A DNA stretch of 64,000 nt from Symbiodinium natans (taxonomy: Eukaryota; Sar; Dinophyceae; Suessiales; Symbiodiniaceae), in NCBI GenBank assembly GCA_905221605.1, contig CAJNDS010001291.1:165001-229000 (forward strand). Reading direction: 5' to 3'. A program made the translations under genes and the position numbers. The notes beneath the pieces are model-generated. The model did no database searches. It was not told the DNA's origin and worked only from the letters and a program-made list of their open reading frames with translations. Below, in pieces: positions 1 through 9,899 of this stretch. How positions within the stretch are numbered: position 1 is the first letter of the stretch; each line of letters begins with the position of its first letter.

Positions 1-639
1 AAGACTTCAGTCGTGTGCACCAGAGATTCCAAGCTTGGGTCATCTGTTCAGGACTCTGCTCATCCCATAGCCAGCCATTCCAGGGCCCAAGAGAATGAGA
101 GCTCCAGGAATATAGGGTTCTGCGGCGCAAACAATACTACAGCTGAATTCTTGGCACGTGCCTTGAGGTGAATGGGTACTGGGTGTGGCAAGTGGTGTCT
201 GCCGGAGGTGGGCCACCAGCAGGACATTTGGGTTCCTCTTTTCCTCTTATCCTCTTGGAGCAACCCCAAGCCCAAAGTCCAGAAGTCCAAACCCTGGCTC
301 AGGTGTAGGTGGAGGTGCTGTTGGAGGACCCGCCAGCCTTCCCTACGACTGTAACGTTGGCCGCGTGAACTGGGTGCAGGGATGGTCGGTTCCGAAGCAG
401 ACCCTTGGTCGAACTTGTCTCTTAGGTTTAGACCTTGTAGTCGCCGGAGGCCCTGCAGCCGAAAACTCTCTGGCGCCATGCGTAAAAGCTGCAATGTCGG
501 CTTGCGAAACACGACAAGACTCGCTAAAGCACAACGCAAGCAACCACACGCCTTTCCAAGCATCCTGAAGTCTAGTTTGAGATGTTGTTTCACGTCGCTA
601 ATCGTTGGGCTAGTGCCGACTGCCCCGTCGGTGTCACAT

Positions 640-1011
640 GAGCCCAGGAACTTCTGCTGCGCCCACGCCCACTTTGGCTGTGAAGGGCAGAAGAATGATG
701 CTGCCGCTGGTGCCACGCACACGACAGTCACTCACCATACCTACACCACCGTCAGCCATGGCGGCGGCGGTGGTGGTGCCGGAGGAGCAATGCACGGCGG
801 TGGTGTGATCGGTGGAGGTGCACACTGGCACGGGCACTCAGGTGGAGGGAGCTGGCACTCATCAGGTGGAGGGGGTGCCTGGCACTCAGGTGGAGGTGGT
901 GCCTGGCATGGACATGGAGGCAGCTGGCACAGCCACACGGTGACCTACCACAGCGGTGACCATGCTGTCACCCATGTCTACCACCATGGCGGCGACGTCC
1001 ATCATGTTTGA
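640..1011 (+). CDS. Gly/His/Trp-rich protein, 3' coding part
   Basis: The frame ending at the TGA at 1009-1011 encodes a strongly biased C-terminal region. It has a Thr/His stretch (THTTVTHHTYTTVSH), then a poly-Gly block, then repeats built on GGGAWHSG and GGSWHSH, and a His-rich tail. The repeat is regular at the protein level (Gly, Trp-His, Ser), which favours this strand and frame over the overlapping minus-strand frame. Upstream the frame stays open to 382 but looks incoherent, so a splice acceptor probably lies near 640-690 (for example GGGCAG at 685-690). I recognise no family. His-Gly-rich repeats occur in metal-binding and in extracellular structural proteins, but nothing here decides between these. 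The 5' exons and start codon were not found. Confidence 0.45.
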   Translation, partial: EPRNFCCAHAHFGCEGQKNDAAAGATHTTVTHHTYTTVSHGGGGGGAGGAMHGGGVIGGGAHWHGHSGGGSWHSSGGGGAWHSGGGGAWHGHGGSWHSHTVTYHSGDHAVTHVYHHGGDVHHV

Positions 1012-3370
1012 GCACCGACTCAGCAAAGAGAAGGAGGTTCAGGCGGGGAAAGTTTCTGCACCACGAGTCAGGGTTCAGGGCTTTCGATGCGTACTTCGGG
1101 CTTGAAAGCGTCACAGGTACCGGCATGAAACCGTGAAGGGATCAGGGTTTTGGGCCTCAGCATGTTTTTCGGGACGGTTTGGGGTTTAGGCAAGAAGTCT
1201 CTTGCTGTAGCTTCTTTTGTAGGCCTGGACCTACGGTGCAACGCACTTCAAGGCGTTCAAGCACCCGTTGCATGTTTCTAGGTTGGTTGGATTTCCGAGC
1301 TCCTAAACATCCTCAACCCAACCCTTTTGCATATATCACCTGCTTTGCACCCTGCATACCCTGCTCTGTATCCTCTGCTGCCTCAAAGCTCAACAGCCCC
1401 GTCAGAGGGTGGAGTTTTTCAGGCTTTGGGATCCCGTTGTACCTTTCAGGCCGCTGAAGCGCCACACATTTTGGTGCGCCAACTGCAGCCGGGTGCAGAG
1501 TGTTGCCAGAGTAGGCCATGAGGCAAATCGGACGATGCCTTTTGCCTTTAGCTTCCGTGCGTCAGCATCACGAGAGCCAGTTGACAAGTTGTTGAAGGTA
1601 CCTTGCTCCACCAAAGCTGTGGGCGTGGGAGTGCCAATATCCTTGCAGCCTTGCAGGGGCCTCGGTCCTGTTGTGAGTTGTGAGTGCTTCAAGGCCTCAG
1701 GCCAAGGGCTTCGTCTCCAATTTTGCTTGACTGCCTTGCCGAAGAATGAACCCAGCTGAATCCGATTGCAAGGAGGCAGCATCCAAGGGACAACTATACT
1801 GCAAATTTGACGAAATGAAGCGAACTTGCCTCGTCGTTGGAGTTTTTTGCCCTGGGCCCGTGTCAGGCGTTGATCAAGCCATTCTGGGCCATTTTCATGA
1901 TGGCTGCGGCGAGGACTTAGATCTTCAGAGGAGGTCTGGAGTCCACACAGAGCATGCGAGTATATGCTGCATATGCTAGTCCATGTTAAGATCCGAAGCC
2001 CAGAAGATTCCCACAGATGGCAAAGCCCCATAGAGGCCCTTAACCCTAGTCCCATCAAGTGAAGGGAAGACGCAGCTCTCAAAGAGAAGACACCAGTGGC
2101 TCCACTAGCTCTCGTTCGCAGCGCTGGCAGATGTCTCCTTTTGGGACGCCATGTGGTCATGGGATTGAGAGGCGTTGGGCATATCTTGGAAGCCAGCACT
2201 TCGCACAATTATCAGTTGCAGCTGGACAACAAAGGATGGACAGCTTGCAGGCACCGTGCAATGACGAGGTTGGGGCGGCCACGATTGCCTCGAGGGTGTA
2301 GCATTGCACTCCAGGTACGACATCGCTCCAATCACCCCATCATTCAGCCCAAGAATTAAGACCCGATCCCGTTTTTCCTAGAGGACCCACTGGGTAGAGA
2401 GTAGGCTGGAGGTGGCATGTTGAGGTGTATGGTGTAGGGCTGCGTTGGAGTCGTGGATCAGGGATTTCATGACAAAGTGGGCGCCCCAACAGCCTGAGTT
2501 TAGCGCTCGCCCCCGGCGAGTTTGAATGCCAGCATCTCGCTCGCTGCCACGGCTGGGGTGTTGAGAGTCTAGCACGTAAAGGAGGAGCAGGGCTAAGTTT
2601 TTGAGCGTTCATCTGAAAAGGTACCGCGGCGCAGAGGATGCTTGCATTGCTTTCACCCGTCAAACCTGACGCAGCTCGCCCTTGGATATTGCAGTTCTGC
2701 AACCAAGAGAAATACGACATCTTCCCAACCTCCCGCTGTTCTATGCCTGGAGTACCTGCACACCCAACCTGCGTATCATCCTCCTTTAGCTGAGGGGGTT
2801 CTGTTTCTTTCAGGAAGGCACCGATCTTGAGGTGTGGTGCCTTTAGCCCCTTCACCCCCGCACTGGCCAGCCATTAATCCACAACCACTCGCTCGTGCAC
2901 AACAAGAGCTCGTCAGCCATGTGGAACTGCTGCTTTTGCAGGAAAGCTGCGGGGCTTCTTTCCCGGTTTCAGGGTGTAGACAGTGCCACCAAATGTCATC
3001 AAGTCTCAGAAGCCTACGCATTCGCCAGCATGTGCGGAACGTCTCACTTGCAAATTGCAGACCCGAGTTGCACCCTCACCACCGAGAGCAAAGACAGATG
3101 GCCAGTCAAGTTCGTTTCACGAGAGCCAAGGGGCTTTACACATCTAGTTACTCTAGTTGTTCGAATGTAGTGCTAAAGTTCTTTTGCAGAGTGCAGTACA
3201 GTGGGCTCCGAACTGTCTGCGGATGATATTGAGGATTGCTAGACGTGTTCTTTTGTGTAAGGTTGTTGTAGCTGTGGCGGGGTCCTCTCTGCAAAAGCAG
3301 AAATAGACATGCACCTGGGGTCGAATGAGCGAGTCCAGCATCCCGCTCCAACAGCAGCGACTAACGAACG
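1012..3370. other. No recognisable gene
   Basis: Frames are open on both strands (for example minus 1402-2208), but none shows a domain, a protein-level repeat or family similarity that I can name. Given how short exons are elsewhere in this window, small exons could be hidden here. Confidence 0.4.
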
Positions 3371-3379
3371 GCCATTGTC

Positions 3380-3540
3380 ATGATGATGACGGCGAGCACG
3401 ACGAGTACGACGATAGCGATGGCGATGGCGACAACGACCATGAACATGACGGCGATGATGATGGTGAATGATGGTGACGACAATGATGATCATGAGGACG
3501 ATGAGGATCATGATGACAATGATGATGACGATGATGCTGG
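3380..3540. repeat. Imperfect GAY trinucleotide repeat
   Basis: About 160 bases are built from GAT/GAC/ATG triplets (GATGATGACGGCGAGCACGA and similar). Translated on the + strand this gives an Asp/Met run and on the minus strand a His run. It reads as an expanded and decayed triplet microsatellite, not a coding feature. Confidence 0.8.
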
Positions 3541-5467
3541 TGAGATGACATCACACTACCCCCGTGCATCCATCAGCTGCAAGTGTGATTCGATCCGAGG
3601 CCCTCAACACCACGACAGTTTTGAGGAATGCGATCCCGACATGTCGCGACATGCCGCGCGCATGTGACCTGCCACACTCGGGGTGTGAGGACCGAATCCC
3701 CGGTTCGCACTTGGACTTCCGCTGGCACGCGCTGAATCCCGGCAACATCCAGCAGCTCGACCTCGCAGGGTTTGGACTTTGAGGACGAGTTTCCAATGAG
3801 GTCCAGCCAAAAAGTGCCGCATCCCAAGAGCCCCCCCCCACCTAAGCCCCAATTACTGGTCGGTGGCTTAGCTGACGTCTGGAATGGAGGCTCCAATCTG
3901 GTCCAATCGGCTGTGTTTGCCCAATGAAGCCACCTGCGCGATTTCCAGAAGACACCTGTCTCGGAGTTGTCAGACAACAGGGCTTCAGGCAAACTCCGAA
4001 GGAGCATGGAAAGCACACGATTCTCAAGGCGCCTAGCATGCTGCATGACTTCTGGGAGAGTGGCCCGAACCTGGGCCTTCACGAGTGAGAACCGTATCTA
4101 GGTTCCAGCCTGCAATGGAGCCTGATTGTGAGCCAGTTTCGGAAGTGTCAGAAGCATCCCAAGAAATCCTCTCCCCCGGACTCTGCATCCCTCCTCCCTT
4201 GGCACTCTTCCCCCCAGTCCCATTTCCAACGACAAAAGAGGAGCCAATCTTTGAGGATACTCGGTGTGCAATGACCCATCCGGAAAATCACTGGCACTCC
4301 ATGCTCCAAGATGTTAAAAACAGGAAGAGGATCACAAGGACCAACAGATGCCGACATGCTCTCACTCACAGACTTGCCTGACTGCAACGGTCTCCCTGCG
4401 CATGCATCCCTAGAAGACGGCATGCAGTGCTGCCCGAGGTTGAAATTCGGCGGTATGAGGTCCATCGTTGTGCCCCGGAATGCAAGTGAGGAACCCCCCA
4501 CGGCTCGGACTCCGGTTTTGTCCAGCACAACAACAGCAGGACTACCTTGGGGCCATAGCAGCCACCGACGACCCCATTTATTCATCCACACTCGTCATTG
4601 CGTAAGTTAAAAGCTAGATACAAATCCCAGAAACCAAGCAGACGGCTGCATGTCGGTTTGGAAAATGCGCTCGACAAAACATGACGGTAGCTGAGCAGAC
4701 AAGGTCCCGTAAGTGAAACAGAGGTGCAACCACACGGCTACGTCCAAAACCCATAACGGCTGATTTGTGGGCCCGGCATGTGCGCTTGATGGCAGCAGCA
4801 AATCCGTTGACAAGAACGTAAATTAAAACTGCTCAACATGACTCTGGCCAATACCAGTCTCAACTACCCACGTTTCAGCAGACTGAGCCTGACTCTCACT
4901 CTATCGCTTGAGGCAACTTATGTTTGCATTTGGCCAGCGCAACACGTTCCAACAAATCCGACTCTCGCACACGTTTGGCTTCATGACGCCAGTTGGGCAT
5001 TCGTGACGCCGCCTGGCACGCCACTGCTTCCCGACGCTGGGACGCGTGGCCCGACTGGACCCACGCTGCCGGGTGGCCTGAGGCGGTAAGAAACGCAGGC
5101 CTCGGTGACAGGCCACACGACTGGCAGCGTCGCCACTCGCAACTCCTACTTCTGCGACGGCGTGATGCTGCCATCGTTGACGCCCCTTGCTCCGTTCCGA
5201 GTTGGGCCCGCACGCCGGCGCGTTGTTGACAGCCACCTCGGTGAGCCCGCTACGATGCTGACGCTGCTGACTCCGCCAACTACGCCGGTGGCCCTGCACA
5301 GACGATTGCGCCCACTGTTCCTTAATACAGTGAATATGAGGGTTATTATTTCTTATATTTGCACGCTGATTTTTTTCTTCTTCTTATCATGGTTCTTATT
5401 TGTATCATTAATAATATTATGACGTTCGATGCCCTAGTGCGGGAGCGAGCCCAGGGCAGCACTGGAG

Positions 5468-5468
<1 letters not shown>
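3541..5468. other. No recognisable gene
   Basis: Neither strand shows an interpretable gene. 5320-5425 is clearly AT-richer than its surroundings and ends just before the CTG repeat. 4990-5300 is GC-rich and open in several frames, but I find no family signature. Confidence 0.35.

Positions 5469-5510
<42 letters not shown>
5469..5510. repeat. (CTG)14 microsatellite
   Basis: Fourteen uninterrupted CTG triplets (CAG on the minus strand) follow an AT-rich stretch. Read on the minus strand they would give polyglutamine, but I see no gene around them. Confidence 0.95.
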
Positions 5511-5511
<1 letters not shown>

Positions 5512-6151
5512 AAAAAGGTGTGATTAAAAAATGTTCGCACGTCTTGTCATTGCCTTTCTTGCTCTTGTGCTTGCGTTTGCCTCCCTGAGATTTGCCGCCC
5601 GCTGCTGTGGCAGCAGCGACCTTGGCTGCTGCAGGCTTGTTCGGTGTTTTCGCTTTCTATCTCTTCCGAGTGATGTGCAAGAAACCGTTGATGGCATAGA
5701 TCGAGGCGTCTCTAAATCCACAGAATCGCTGGCATTGAAAACGGCAAAAATGGCATCCAGTGCTTTGATATCCTTGAGCCTGCGCTTCAGAAGCGCAGTG
5801 CCCCCAGCATTACTGAGCTTATGCTCGCCGGAACCCATTTGGTGGCGATACAGCGAGAAAAGGATGCCATGCAGCTGTCAAGCTCCGACAGTCAAGAACA
5901 ACTGAACTCTTGGATCTTGGTGTTAGCCTCCGTGGCTAAATGTGTTGACTCATGCAAGTGCCGCTGGTCAGCGATGCGGACAACCTGGCGACCACAACCA
6001 AATTGTGCATGTGACTAGGATCTCTGGTCCTTTCTTGCCCTTCTGATGCGGCAACACACTGCTGCGTTAGCGTTGCATGTGCACGGCGAGCACCCTCTGT
6101 TACAGGCTCTGCCCCTGACTCCGAGCGCCCCCATTGCCTTGGCCCTCGTTG
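5511..6151. other. Unresolved region with overlapping open frames
   Basis: A 124-residue frame on the + strand (5531-5905) and a 104-residue frame on the minus strand (5524-5838) overlap. The minus frame reads more like a soluble protein (Lys/Arg/Asp-rich, with the segment LLKRRLKDIKALDAIFAVFN). I recognise neither and cannot say that either is a gene. Confidence 0.2.
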
Positions 6152-7060
6152 TTAAACCGCGGATGCCGTGTCGTTCGCATTCCCGTGCCGCTCCCTGCAA
6201 GCGCTGATGCTGTGCCGGGCCCGTCCACCAATGCCCTGCCGCTCGCAGACGTGGCTTAGGTCCGCCGCGGCCTGCCTCCACCCACGTCCCGCTCCCTCCC
6301 TGGCCCTGGATTTTGACGCCGTTGCTGTTGGATGCTTCCAACCTGAGCGTGGCAATCCGACCATCGCTACGGCCAGCGGTGGTCGCCTCACGCATCGCGC
6401 GCAGGATCTCTGTTGCGGGACACGGGGGGATACCAGTGTTGCATCGCAACACAACGCACAGCCCGAAAGAATAAAGCCGTAGAGGACCATGTCGAGGTCC
6501 TCCGGTGCTACTGCCGGGGCAGTAGTGCGCTTCAACCACTGTTGTGGGATCCCACGACCCACGCGTGCTCCACCAGCGTGCGATGAACCCGGTGCGTGGG
6601 CACGCGACAGCATGGCCACCCAGGGCATCGTGCGTGAGACCAGCCCGGTTATTTCATTCGGCCAGGTCCATAGGTCATGGCCTGGGATGCAACGCGCTGC
6701 CAGTTTTGTGTGGAGTCGAGGCCAGGCTCCGCGCAAGGTCCGGCGCAAAAGGGAGCGGGTCCTCTGGCCTGCGTACGGCGCGCTCGGAGCAGCACAGCTG
6801 GACAGAAGCAGCCATGCGACCTGTGTCTCACAGAGCGGCAGGGCGAGTGAACACGTGCTGCAGACGGGCGGCAGGAAGACTATCCCTTGCGAGCTTGGTG
6901 GCGGGATCACCAAACTCGCAGGACTGAAGTTGGCAGCAACCCAAAAGTTTTGGCCGTGTTCTGCCGCAGGTGCCGTGGAGCACCACGAACGTCGATGGCC
7001 CTCTCCCGATTTCAGCGATGTGCTCACCGAGAACGATGCACTCTGCACAGGGACGACCAA
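6152..7060 (-). pseudogene. Reverse-transcriptase element, C-terminal fragment
   Basis: The minus strand keeps the signature of the C-terminal domain shared by all the copies in this cluster: IPQQWLKRTTAPAVAPEDLD, then MVLYG, then ALCCDATLVSP (about 6330-6560). Between 11.07 and 11.33 kb a second copy has the same blocks as VVPQQWLTDTTAVGV and LDLVIYGAT. The order of blocks and the small deletions between them (for example the missing Arg-Arg-Arg before LDMV) show decay. The family resembles non-LTR (LINE/R2-like) reverse-transcriptase proteins that are abundant in dinoflagellate genomes; this is from memory and not a search. The N-terminal and catalytic parts are absent here. Confidence 0.65.
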
Positions 7061-7177
7061 ACCTTTTTCGTGCTGTAGTAAAAAGGCGCGTTACACAGGG
7101 GCTGCCCTTACGACGCCATTGACCGTGCAGGTGGATAAAGGAACGAGAAAAAAGGATGGAACAAAATTTCCATGAGA

Positions 7178-7672
7178 GCTAATCAAACAAGTCGCCGACG
7201 CGTTGTTCACCTCCAAGCGCGGGTCGGCCGCTGGCCTGTCGGGCGCCACTATCGAGTTCTACGAATGGCTCCTCAACGATGATGGTGCCTTTGAAGCCTT
7301 CGCCTTTGTAGTGAACGTTGCTCGGGCGCAGGCCTCTCCGGTTGCGTTGGAAGCCTTGTCATTATCCCGCCTCACCGCCCTTCGCAAGCCGCAAGAAAGG
7401 GTCAGGGGCATTGCTACCGGGGATGTATTCCGTCGCCTCGTTTCTCGTGCTCTGGCACGAGCGTATGCCGGGGAGCTTGACAAAGCCCCGCGCCCTTTTC
7501 AGCTTGCATTGCAGACCCATGCAGGCACCCATAGCCCGGCGGCCATGCTGCGTTTTGCAGTGGAATCGTGTCCCTTGACGGCCGCATCGCTTACTCCCAA
7601 CAGCCCTACTCGCCGCCAGTTTGTTTATTTTGTTTGGATCGTTGCAGTCGCTGGGTGGCGGAAGACGTAAAA
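7178..7672 (+). pseudogene. Reverse-transcriptase element, palm N-terminal fragment
   Basis: The frame contains LTALRKPQERVRGIATGDVF, RRLVSRALARAYAGELDKAP and RPFQLALQTHAGT. This is the conserved fingers/palm region of the same element that recurs at 9.3 kb (LTALCKAEGGVRGIATSDMF). The upstream part (LFTSKRGSAAGLSGATIEFY) corresponds to the APGLSGMRAEHLKLLL block at 8.77 kb. The match is lost after about 7560, before the catalytic Asp box, so this is a truncated copy. It lies head-to-head with the minus-strand fragment just upstream. Confidence 0.65.
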
Positions 7673-8084
7673 GTCGCTGCCGCTTGCGTTTGCTTGGGGA
7701 CGGATGGGTACAAAGGCGTACTTTGGCTAAGCGTGCCTTCGAGATCTACATGAGTTCGCAACGATTTCGCTGCTTTTGGAAATTGTAAAACTCAAATCCA
7801 TGCGTTCATTGGGGAAGGGATGCCGCGGTGTGCCTAGTAACCCTTGCCTGAGCTTTCGGCTGGAAATGGCGACCACAGCTTACGCAGTTGGGGGAGGCGC
7901 CCGCGTGGGTTGGCGACCACTCCTTGCCGCCCGAACAACAAGGTGTCCCTGTCCTCGGCACCCCTTTCGGGAGCGAAACATTCAAAACGGACGCCCTCCG
8001 CAATAGGGCGCTCAGCCACGGTCGCTGGCTCATCTGGCTCGCACAAGATCCCCAGCTTGCCTGACCTTGGTCTGCGTGGCTGTG

Positions 8085-8414
8085 GCTGCTGCTGTGGCTG
8101 CTGCTGTGGCTGCTGCTGCGGCGGCGGCTGCTGCGGCTGCTGCTCCTCCTCCTCCTCCTCCTGTCCTCCTCCTCCTCCTCCTCCTCCGCCTCCCCCCTCC
8201 CCCTCCCCCTCCCCCTCCCCCTCCCCTCCCCCCCCTCCCCCCTCCCCCTCCCCCCCCCTCCCCCTCCCCCTCCCCCTCCCCTCCCCCTCCCCCTCCCCCT
8301 CCCCCTCCCCCTCCTCCCCCTCCCCCTCCCCCTCCCCCTCCCCTCCCCCTCCCCCTCCCCCTCCCCCTCCCCCTCCCCCTCCCCCCTCCCCCTCCCCTCC
8401 CCCCTCCCCCCCCC

Positions 8415-8454
<40 letters not shown>

Positions 8455-8572
8455 GTCCTCGTCCTCGTCTCCTCCTCCTCCTCTCTCCTCCCTCGTCCTC
8501 CTCCCTCCTCCTCCTCCTCCTCCTCCTCTCCTCCTCCCCTCCTCCTCCTCCTCCTCCTCCTCCTCATGTGTG
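8085..8572. repeat. GCTG repeat followed by a long C/T tract
   Basis: GCTGCTGTG-type triplets run from about 8085 to 8145. Roughly 420 bases of almost pure pyrimidine follow, built from CTCCTC, CCCCCT and CGTCCT units. The strand asymmetry is extreme: the minus strand is almost all purine. The 300-residue Pro-rich and Gly/Glu-rich frames across it are artefacts of the repeat. Confidence 0.95.
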
Positions 8573-8579
8573 CCGCTCC

Positions 8580-8873
8580 ACGCTGTAGAGGAATGCCCCG
8601 AAACGACCGTGACCCAACTCGTGTCACACGCAAGTGTCTACATTTCACAAGGTCAAGGTCAAGCTTGCAAGCCCGAAAGCGGCCCTTTGAGGGCTCAGGC
8701 GAAATCCTTCGGCACCAGTCTGCCCAGCCCGCGCATCTCACCTCGCGAACAATCGCCGCCGCGCTCCGCTCCGCGCGTCGCGGAGGTGCACCGGGCCTTT
8801 CGGGCATGCGAGCGGAACACCTGAAACTTTTACTTCAAAATGGCGAGGCCATTGAATTGTTGTTGCGTGTGAT
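8580..8873 (+). pseudogene. Reverse-transcriptase element, N-terminal part
   Basis: The frame runs into LTSRTIAAALRSARRGGAPG, LSGMRAEHLKLLLQNGEAIE and LLLRV. This is the region just before the catalytic domain of the element. It breaks off at about 8873 and is followed by roughly 400 bases of unrelated sequence before the family resumes at 9290, so the copy has been interrupted. Confidence 0.6.
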
Positions 8874-9289
8874 TTTCTTATTTTCATACACGCATGTTTT
8901 GTTACTTCGCTGTCTTTGCTTGCGAAAGGAGATCACTGCAAGGTTCAGGTTCAGACGCAAAGGCGGACACCGCGTGTCCGGCAAACATCGCATAGCAGGT
9001 TTGCAAAACCCACCCAACCCACCCAGGGAACAAAGCAACAGCCCGCATGGCTGCATTGCCAAGGAAATCCTAACTCTAGCGGACCGCCTATCCTCCAAGT
9101 TCAGTGTCACCAACTCCGAGCACGCACTGATCAAGACCGCATGAACTGCTCTTCCGTACTTAGCGTCCGTTTCATACTGCCAAGCACGCATCGCAGTCCG
9201 GAGCAACACCCGACGAACAAAAGTGCGCTTGCAGTGTATCATTGCAGTGCTGCACTCCGCGTCGCTTTAGCTAAGAAGTGACTAGCCTG

Positions 9290-9545
9290 AACGGCAGAAG
9301 CCTCCACGCTTCTCGCGCAGGCTCGCGTGCCGGCGGAAGTGTCCAAGGCACTCGTTATGGCTCGCCTCACCGCCTTGTGCAAAGCAGAGGGGGGCGTGCG
9401 CGGCATCGCCACAAGTGATATGTTTCGTCGCTTGATTTCCAAGGCGCTCGCGAGGGAAGGGGCCGACAAATTCGACCAAGCCACGAGGCCGCGCTCCCTC
9501 CCGACGACAGCCTGGTTGCTTTCCTGGGCGACCTCTACGTTGTCA
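9290..9545 (+). pseudogene. Reverse-transcriptase element, palm domain with altered catalytic box
   Basis: The frame reads VPAEVSKALVMARLTALCKA, EGGVRGIATSDMFRRLISKA and LAREGADKFDQATRPRS. In a shifted frame (about 9500-9545) it continues as LPDDSLVAFLGDLYVVTMP. The last block corresponds to the catalytic F/Y-x-D-D box of reverse transcriptases, but the first Asp is Gly (FLGDLYV). Together with the frameshift this marks the copy as dead. It continues the fragment at 8580-8873 after the interruption. Confidence 0.65.
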
Positions 9546-9569
9546 CGATGCCGTCCAGTGCCAAAGCCG

Positions 9570-9865
9570 TCACGGTGCGGACAGTGGAAGGGAAAGAAGG
9601 CTGGCTGCAAAGGAACGCGCGGCTGCAATGGCCAGCAGCGCAGACCAGCGCGACGCGAAGGCGGCAGTGCATGCAGCCCGCTGTGCAGGGGAAGCGGCAC
9701 GGGCCCGGCTGCGAGCAAGGAGTCGGACAAACCCAGCGGCATGAGGGCTCCAGCGCCCACCAACCTCAATGCCCAGCACGACACGCCGGCAGCAGCGACC
9801 GGAGGTAAGTTCCGGGTATGTCCGGGCCTTGGCACGTTCAGCGACACGCAGGTCTGCCCCTGCCG
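9570..9865 (-). pseudogene. Reverse-transcriptase element, inverted C-terminal end
   Basis: The minus strand encodes ERAKARTYPELTSGRCCRRV, VLGIEVGGRWSPHAAGFVRL and FASRWSALLAIAAARSFAAS. These are the extreme C-terminus of the same element; the plus-strand equivalent at 11.38-11.58 kb reads RKHARYPELSLGGPQRLCVL. The fragment is inserted or inverted inside the plus-strand copy, between its palm part and its middle part. Confidence 0.65.
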
Positions 9866-9899
9866 TGCGGCAACTACTTGAATCTGAGGTCGGAGACGA

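Noticed and set aside
60-731. 223-residue minus-strand frame
   Set aside because: No family signature; it overlaps the frame with a regular Gly/His/Trp repeat on the plus strand.
7806-8824. 300-residue Pro/Ser-rich and Glu/Gly/Arg-rich frames
   Set aside because: They are produced by the pyrimidine/purine tract at 8148-8568; no domain lies outside the repeat.
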